Assembly: GCF_002379085.1 (NCBI RefSeq)
Contig: NZ_NBZW01000031.1
Span: forward strand, 1 to 48,138
From: Polaromonas sp. AET17H-212
GTDB lineage: Bacteria > Pseudomonadota > Gammaproteobacteria > Burkholderiales > Burkholderiaceae_C
DNA: 48,138 nucleotides
Direction of reading: 5' to 3'
The translations under genes were made by a program, and so were the position numbers. Within the stretch, counting starts at the first letter, position 1, and the number at the start of each line of letters is the position of its first letter. The notes beneath the pieces were generated by a model. That model ran no database searches. It saw nothing but the letters and a program-made list of their open reading frames with translations, and was not told where the DNA came from. Positions 44,081 through 48,138 of this stretch are shown here, piece after piece.

Positions 44081-44626
44081 ATGAATGATGAAACGCACGC
44101 CCAAACTTCGCCACTAGACGCAGCAGTCCAACCTGAGCAGGCCCAGCCTGAAATGGCCGCCGATGGAGCCGGCCCACTACGCGTGCTCGCCGCAGCGGCA
44201 GCAGCTCGTGCCGACACGTCCTTCCTCCGTGTGCCCCAACCCGCGCGCCAGTTCGGCACCGACGACTCCCTCGCGCCTGCAGCTGCTCGTCTGGCCCATG
44301 AGTGCGTGATCCCAACTGGCATGAAGTTCAAAGGGACTGCAGACCTTCCTTGCAACATGCGCATTCAGGGAGAGTTTGAAGGCAAGGTGACCGCCGCCGA
44401 AGGCTTCAGCATCACCGTCGAAGTAGCTGGCGTGCTGAGCGGCGAGTCACACGCGACAAACATCCGCATCGAAGGGAAGGCCGACGGGGTCATTGAAGCC
44501 AACGGAGGCCTCGCGAGTTTCGGCGCAAAAGCGACCTGCACGGGAGAGGTCCGCTACACCCGCCTGGCAATCGAGGAGGGCGCCGACGTTGAGGCGTCCA
44601 CGAAGAAGGCAAAAGCGGCCGCCTGA
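44081..44626 (+). CDS. Bactofilin-family protein 1 (181 aa)
   Basis: ATG 44081 has GGAGAG upstream. The first ~80 residues are acidic, alanine- and proline-rich and probably disordered. The C-terminal ~100 residues show the bactofilin beta-helix pattern (PF04519): GTADLPCNMRIQGEFEGKVT, VEVAGVLSGESHATNIRIEG, then KATCTGEVRYTRLAIEEGAD. Each repeat has the G-x-(V/I)-x-(A/G) rhythm of stacked coils. Bactofilins polymerise into nucleotide-free filaments and act as scaffolds. A second, different bactofilin follows immediately. Confidence 0.8.
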   Translation: MNDETHAQTSPLDAAVQPEQAQPEMAADGAGPLRVLAAAAAARADTSFLRVPQPARQFGTDDSLAPAAARLAHECVIPTGMKFKGTADLPCNMRIQGEFEGKVTAAEGFSITVEVAGVLSGESHATNIRIEGKADGVIEANGGLASFGAKATCTGEVRYTRLAIEEGADVEASTKKAKAAA

Positions 44627-44655
44627 TCCCTACCCACCACAAAGGAATGCTCCAA

Positions 44656-45063
44656 ATGATGAATCCCCCACAAGAACAAAACGCCGTCCGCATGCGCCTG
44701 GTCCCGCCAGGGAAGGTCGCGGGCGCCGTCAACGTCCTGCCAGCGGCGGCAACGATGAACGGCTCCCTTGAGGCCACGTCTGACCTCTGCATCCGCATCG
44801 ACGGCAACTACACCGGCAAGATCGACATGAAAGTCGGCGGCACGGTCCATATCAGCGTAGGCGCTGTAGTCGTCACCGACATGCTGGTTGCCGACTTCAT
44901 CTACGTGGAAGGCACCGTCAAAGACGACTTGCACGCACGGCAGGCCGTCGAGCTGGCGGCCACCTCGATCGTCCACGGAAGCGTGCGCTACGACAAGCAC
45001 CTCGACATTCACCCAGGCGCTCGCCTGACGGGCCAAATGAACGGCTCTGACGCTCAGCTCTGA
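44656..45063 (+). CDS. Bactofilin-family protein 2 (135 aa)
   Basis: ATG 44656 is chosen because AAAGGA lies 9 nt upstream; ATG 44647 would sit on top of that site. The protein is nearly all bactofilin core: NVLPAAATMNGSLEATSDLC, DGNYTGKIDMKVGGTVHISV, FIYVEGTVKDDLHARQAVEL, then HGSVRYDKHLDIHPGARLTG. It is shorter than protein 1 and lacks its long N-terminal tail. The pair could copolymerise. No M23 peptidase partner, common next to chromosomal bactofilins, is seen. Confidence 0.8.
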   Translation: MMNPPQEQNAVRMRLVPPGKVAGAVNVLPAAATMNGSLEATSDLCIRIDGNYTGKIDMKVGGTVHISVGAVVVTDMLVADFIYVEGTVKDDLHARQAVELAATSIVHGSVRYDKHLDIHPGARLTGQMNGSDAQL

Positions 45064-45101
45064 AAACTTCGGACCAGACGTAGCCGAAAGAAGGTTCACC
45101 C

Positions 45102-45299
45102 GTGCTGATCGTCGTGATTATTCTTCTGGTGGCCTCCTTCGCGCTCAGGAGCAAGGTTGGCCTTTCCATAGTCCTCACGGTGGCCTTTCTCCTGCTTGCG
45201 ATGCAGGTCGGCTATGGCAAAACTGACGGCCTTACTGCCGGCACGTGCTTCGCCGCGGCGGTGGTCGCTGCCATTGGACTCATTCGCCGTTTGCGTTGA
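45102..45299 (+). CDS. Small two-segment membrane protein (65 aa)
   Basis: GTG 45102 follows AAGG. Two hydrophobic helices (LIVVIILLVASFAL and VGLSIVLTVAFLLLAMQVGY), a short polar loop and a third weakly hydrophobic stretch (AAAVVAAIGLI) end in RRLR. It probably sits in the inner membrane, possibly as an anchor for the upstream bactofilins given the 38-nt spacing and shared orientation. Function unknown. Confidence 0.55.
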   Translation: MLIVVIILLVASFALRSKVGLSIVLTVAFLLLAMQVGYGKTDGLTAGTCFAAAVVAAIGLIRRLR

Positions 45300-45407
45300 T
45301 CGCCGGGCACGGACTCATAAGCAACGGGACCGACACAGCCACACCCCGGAATCCCGGAAAATTCAGGCAGAAGCGCACCTGATCTGGGCCAAACTGGTCG
45401 CTCTCGG

Positions 45408-45436
45408 TTGACAGTGCCAACCCCCTCTGCTTAAAT
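45408..45436 (+). promoter_or_regulatory. Sigma70-type promoter, TTGACA-17-TTAAAT
   Basis: A consensus -35 TTGACA (45408-45413) and TTAAAT (45431-45436) are separated by 17 bases. Downstream are two short dyads, TTCGGA-TTT-TCCGAA and CTGACA-AC-TGTCAG. It is positioned to express the 45564 gene with a long leader. Confidence 0.6.
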
Positions 45437-45495
45437 TAGATCGCTTTCGGATTTTCCGAATCCGCTGACAACTGTCAGCATTTATCCACCCCTTA

Positions 45496-45539
45496 CGGGA
45501 ACCATGCGTTCCCTTTGGGGACATTGCTTGGTTCTCCCG
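45496..45539 (+). promoter_or_regulatory. Nested leader hairpin upstream of the 45564 gene
   Basis: CGGGAACC (45496-45503) pairs with GGTTCTCCCG (45530-45539) with a small bulge, and the interior GTTCCC/GGGGAC forms a second stem. A T-rich stretch (GTTTTTCCCTTT) follows, then the ribosome site GGAG. The same architecture occurs at 1516-1553, suggesting a shared attenuator-like control element. Confidence 0.5.
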
Positions 45540-45563
45540 TTTTTCCCTTTAATGGAGATGAAC

Positions 45564-45863
45564 ATGTTGAGCCAAGTCTATGAATCAAAGTACGCAGGTT
45601 TTTGCGACCACATCGGTTACGTTTTGCAGTCGATGAGCGAAGAAGCCGGTAGCACTCTCAACAGTGCTGCAAAAAGCGGTGGTCCCGTTGCAGTGCAAGC
45701 ACTGCTCGATGCCGTCATGGATGCCGGTCACCGTGCGGTGCTGGTGCAAGCTCTCAATTCACCCTCCGTTTCTGGCTGGGTGCGTGAGAAACTTGAAGTG
45801 TTTTTGTATGGCGATCGCAAGCAGGTTCCTGCTCTGTTCCATCGCGTGCGCACAATTCACTGA
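45564..45863 (+). CDS. Hypothetical protein (99 aa)
   Basis: ATG 45564 is preferred because GGAG lies 6 nt upstream; in-frame ATGs at 45552, 45558 and 45504 lie in or against the leader structure. The protein is soluble and helical: SKYAGFCDHIGYVLQSMSEE, then GPVAVQALLDAVMDAGHRAV, ending FHRVRTIH. No family is recognised. It has its own promoter, structured leader and strong terminator, so it is an independent regulated unit. Confidence 0.6.
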   Translation: MLSQVYESKYAGFCDHIGYVLQSMSEEAGSTLNSAAKSGGPVAVQALLDAVMDAGHRAVLVQALNSPSVSGWVREKLEVFLYGDRKQVPALFHRVRTIH

Positions 45864-45880
45864 GAGTAAACAAGAAATCG

Positions 45881-45913
45881 GGTTGAGTCGCTTAGGCGGC
45901 TCAACCCTTTTTC
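45881..45913 (+). terminator. Rho-independent terminator
   Basis: A 12-bp stem, GGGTTGAGTCGC / GCGGCTCAACCC, with a TTAG loop, followed by TTTTT, starts 17 nt after the stop of the 45564 gene. Confidence 0.92.
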
Positions 45914-46039
45914 GTTTCTGCATTCCCAAATTCACCTTGATCGGGCAATACGTTCCCGTCGAGGGACGGGTGTCGTTCATCGTTTACCAACTCAAAGCGA
46001 CATGAATCACAAGCATTCTCCCTGGATGGCCCGCTGAGC

Positions 46040-46390
46040 ATGGCCAGCACTTTTACGCAGTTCGTGGACTCGCGACTTCACGTTGCACGGCCGCGAGAGC
46101 TGCTCATCCTGCTCAAACGGCGTGTAGAGCTGATCGACAAAGCCCTCCTGGCACTACCCACAGTCGAGTACGGCCACGACGCCCCAAACCGCCTCAAATG
46201 GGACCACGACACATTTCAGTGGCGCGTTACCTACTGGGTGATCAAGCGCAGTCGAGCGCAAGTCTGGAAGGAGATCTACGCCGCGATTGACACGATCCAG
46301 CCGGTTCTCTACACAGAAATCCAAAATGCCGTCGCTGCCGATTTCATCTCACGCCACAAGACGGGCGCAACATCGTTTCCCGCCCGCTAG
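46040..46390 (+). CDS. Hypothetical protein (116 aa)
   Basis: ATG 46040 begins MASTFTQFVDSRLHVARPRE. The protein is helical and basic (LLILLKRRVELIDKALLALP, WRVTYWVIKRSRAQVWKEIY) with no membrane segment or catalytic motif. Such size and charge suggest a DNA-binding or structural accessory protein, but I do not recognise it. Confidence 0.5.
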   Translation: MASTFTQFVDSRLHVARPRELLILLKRRVELIDKALLALPTVEYGHDAPNRLKWDHDTFQWRVTYWVIKRSRAQVWKEIYAAIDTIQPVLYTEIQNAVAADFISRHKTGATSFPAR

Positions 46391-46506
46391 ACGACCGCGG
46401 GCTGCTTTCGCAGCAGCTCCTCGACCCGCAGGGCCGACCTACCCGAACCAGACTCACCCCTACACGCCACACGGCGATTGGGCGGGCGAAAAACCAAGGA
46501 TAAAAC

Positions 46507-47286
46507 ATGACAAAAATCATCACCGTCCAGCTTTTGCTGGCCTCGGACTCCGAAATTGAAATCGAATCCTTCATCAAGAATGAACTCGAGCAACTGATCG
46601 CTGCCACGAAAGGCATGATCATCGACGGCAAGGTTATCGGCGAAAACGCCGAACCGAGCCCCGCAGTGCTGGAAGCAGTCCGCACCGGCAACTACATCCA
46701 GGGCAATGCGTTTGACCATGACAATGGCAGCGCGCGCCGGCTGCTGATCATGGCCGGCGACGTCTCGCCTTACATCATTGGGCCCTACGACTCGGAGGAT
46801 GCGCGGCTTGAAGCCGCTCGCATCCACCGTACCGTAAATGGCGATCGTGACGGCATCTACATGCTCGACGTGCCTCGCGGCATCGACCCGTTCGTGGAAG
46901 CCTTCTCTGGAGCCGACCTGGACGGAGGAGCAGATCCTTTGACGACCTTCGCGATCGAGGAATTCATGGCGGGCAGGCCTCCGATTTCCCGCCTCAACCT
47001 CCCCGGCGCGCGCTACTGCCTCGACTACCAGGGCGACGAGGTGCTGGTGAACAGCGCCATGCTCGCCTCGATTGAGCAGGGGCTGGAAACGGAACTGGTT
47101 CGCGTGACCGCAACCATGCAATCTGTGTTCATGAGTCGTGACCAGGCGAAAAGCTCGTTCTCCAAAAAGGATTGGGCAAAGGCCAGAAAAAAAGGAACGA
47201 CGACTAAAGATTTCGAAGCCTGGGCTGAAACCATGGCCTCGACCCTCCCGACCGCAAAAGACGTTCTGTCCGGGATCGTGGACTAA
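46507..47286 (+). CDS. Hypothetical protein (259 aa)
   Basis: ATG 46507 (MTKIITVQLLLASDSEIEIE) follows AAGGA. The protein is acidic with no signal peptide. Segments include LEQLIAATKGMIIDGKVIGE, ARRLLIMAGDVSPYIIGPYD and LVRVTATMQSVFMSRDQAKS, with a lysine-rich region before the C-terminus (KKDWAKARKKGTT). I do not recognise a family. It is followed by a strong terminator. Confidence 0.6.
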   Translation: MTKIITVQLLLASDSEIEIESFIKNELEQLIAATKGMIIDGKVIGENAEPSPAVLEAVRTGNYIQGNAFDHDNGSARRLLIMAGDVSPYIIGPYDSEDARLEAARIHRTVNGDRDGIYMLDVPRGIDPFVEAFSGADLDGGADPLTTFAIEEFMAGRPPISRLNLPGARYCLDYQGDEVLVNSAMLASIEQGLETELVRVTATMQSVFMSRDQAKSSFSKKDWAKARKKGTTTKDFEAWAETMASTLPTAKDVLSGIVD

Positions 47287-47297
47287 ACATGAAAAAT

Positions 47298-47327
47298 CCG
47301 CTTGCCTTGTGCAGGCGGTTTTTTTTT
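47298..47327 (+). terminator. Rho-independent terminator
   Basis: CCGCTTGC (47298-47305) pairs with GCAGGCGG (47311-47318), with one G-T pair, and is followed by nine T. The next ~410 bases (to 47740) hold no gene I can support. Confidence 0.88.
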
Positions 47328-47740
47328 GCCCGGACGCCAGGAGAAATAGGCCGCCACCGTTTGCGGGCACCACCCGTCAGGTGAAGGATTCACCCCGTAA
47401 TTGGTGCATACCAGTTCCGCTGGCCTCCGTGCCAGCCTCATACCTTTCGGCCATTGCGGCCTTCTCAATTCGCCTTCGACCTCATCGCAACGAGCATGGT
47501 AGGCCTATTCACCCTGCTTCACGGCCACCGCCGGCGGCAGCGTGGCGCTGAGCGAATCCACCTTGGGGGCGTGCCGGGATATGGGTCAAAATAATACTTA
47601 AGCAATAATGAAACAAGAATGCCAAGCCTTATCCAAGGCTGATGCCATCCCAGTTTATTCAGCCTGAGCTGTTCGAGTTGGCCGAGTAATGCAAGGAAGC
47701 GGTTTGTCATAATGAAACGCTGGACTACCGGAGCACTGGC

Positions 47741-47998
47741 ATGGCGATCAAAGGAATAGAAAAGCGAGCGGTTGAAGAAGTCATGCGGGCTTACGTGCGT
47801 CCGTCCGACCCTATTGACAGCTACGAACACCTCGTCGGAAGAGCCAAACAACGCGATAGCATCGAAGAGGCGATCAACCTCGCCGGGTACGCCCGCATCA
47901 GATCCTGGAAGAGAGCCGGGCCGTTTCCGCTGGCCAGCAAGTCTGCCTTGTTGACCACCGCGGAATGCGTGGGCGCATTCTCATCAGGTAGTCGGTAG
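47741..47998 (+). pseudogene. Truncated P-loop ATPase, N-terminal fragment
   Basis: ATG 47741 has GGAG upstream. The first ~50 residues (KGIEKRAVEEVMRAYVRPSD, then IDSYEHLVGRAKQRDSIEEA) resemble the N-terminus of AAA-type ATPases, where R-P-x-x-P-I-D-S...L-x-G-R...Q leads into the Walker A loop. After INLAG, about 47884, the expected V-F-I-x-G-x-x-G-V-G-K-T is absent and the sequence turns into antisense of a HipA-like gene. The gene has lost its ATPase core through a rearrangement. Confidence 0.5.
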
Positions 47999-48138
47999 CC
48001 CAGCCGACCGATACCGTTGTTGCCCATGAGGGCAAGCAGGTGCATAGGGGTGATCGTCTGCTTTGGGAAGAACTCGCGGATCTGCATGAACAAGTACCCC
48101 TCGGGCAGGTTCATATCCATGGCCGGGAACAATGCGCC
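47821..48138 (-). pseudogene. HipA-like toxin/kinase fragment (5' end outside window, 3' end lost)
   Basis: Entering from the right edge, the minus-strand frame reads DMNLPEGYLFMQIREFFPKQ, then MHLLALMGNNGIGRLGYRLP and ALFQDLMRAY. This fits the N-terminal subdomain of HipA-type serine/threonine kinases of toxin-antitoxin modules, where LPEG and the L-A-x-x-G-x-x-G-x-G stretch are typical. After MRAY, about 47893, the sequence is foreign (antisense of the ATPase fragment), so the kinase domain is missing. Confidence 0.5.

Noticed and set aside
47519..47851. 110-residue minus-strand frame
   Set aside because: No ribosome site and no recognisable domain; it overlaps the ATPase N-terminal fragment. 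A shorter version from about 47710 cannot be excluded.

Overview
The window reads as accessory DNA from a betaproteobacterium, probably Burkholderiales/Comamonadaceae-like. This rests on high GC, the style of the DnaB and tyrosine recombinase proteins, and the gene set. It behaves like a large plasmid or integrative element. It carries a ParM/ParR-type partition locus with direct repeats, an integrase, plasmid/ICE-type accessory genes (a DUF1173-type protein, a DinG-like helicase, orphan methyltransferase, bactofilins), transposon insertions and gene wreckage at one end. I saw no tRNA, rRNA or CRISPR array.

Layout. 1-720: 3' part of a DnaB-type replicative helicase. 0.9-3.5 kb: small accessory genes with structured leaders and terminators. 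3.8-5.6 kb: parR-parM on the minus strand, with four 37-bp direct repeats upstream of parM that look like its centromere. 5.6-6.9 kb: no convincing protein gene, but a dense run of hairpins at about 6386-6755 suggests a structured RNA. 6.9-9.4 kb: two small genes and a 503-aa tyrosine recombinase. 9.7-10.2 kb: a frameshifted membrane-protein gene.

10.3-33.7 kb, minus strand: a single tightly packed operon of about 23 kb, which is the highlight. In order of transcription it holds: (1) a 1774-aa DEAD-box helicase with a DUF1998/MrfA-type zinc region and an apparent DUF559/Vsr-like nuclease tail; (2) a 945-aa SNF2-type helicase (DrmD-like); (3) a 1687-aa PglX/DrmMI-like adenine methyltransferase; (4) a 665-aa SMC-like ATPase with a coiled coil; (5) a reverse transcriptase fused to a nitrilase domain (DRT1/UG1-like); (6) a possible 22-aa coupling peptide; (7) an HNH endonuclease. 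Gene junctions are +1, +2, +9, +4 and +1 nt plus one short overlap. The combination looks like DISARM-type components joined to a reverse-transcriptase module with its own ATPase and HNH nuclease. I do not recognise it as a described system.

The reverse transcriptase gene is split by a 3.5-kb recombinase-in-trio (RIT) element at 14006-17538, flanked by an 8-bp target duplication (caacatat). Removing the element with one duplication restores an uninterrupted 1274-codon frame exactly between RT motif B (LPQG) and motif C (YVDD). The RT-nitrilase is therefore disrupted here but probably intact in relatives.

33.9-34.5 kb: an IS3-family transposase remnant with an internal amber codon. 35-47.3 kb, plus strand: an MmcB-like protein, an adenine-methyltransferase-like protein, a secreted protein, a secreted DNA/RNA endonuclease, a DinG-like Fe-S helicase, a DUF1173-type protein, two bactofilins and several small unknowns. 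47.7-48.1 kb: a truncated ATPase N-terminus meets a truncated HipA-like gene tail to tail, marking a recombination scar.

All assignments come from reading motifs and translation by eye; no database search was run.
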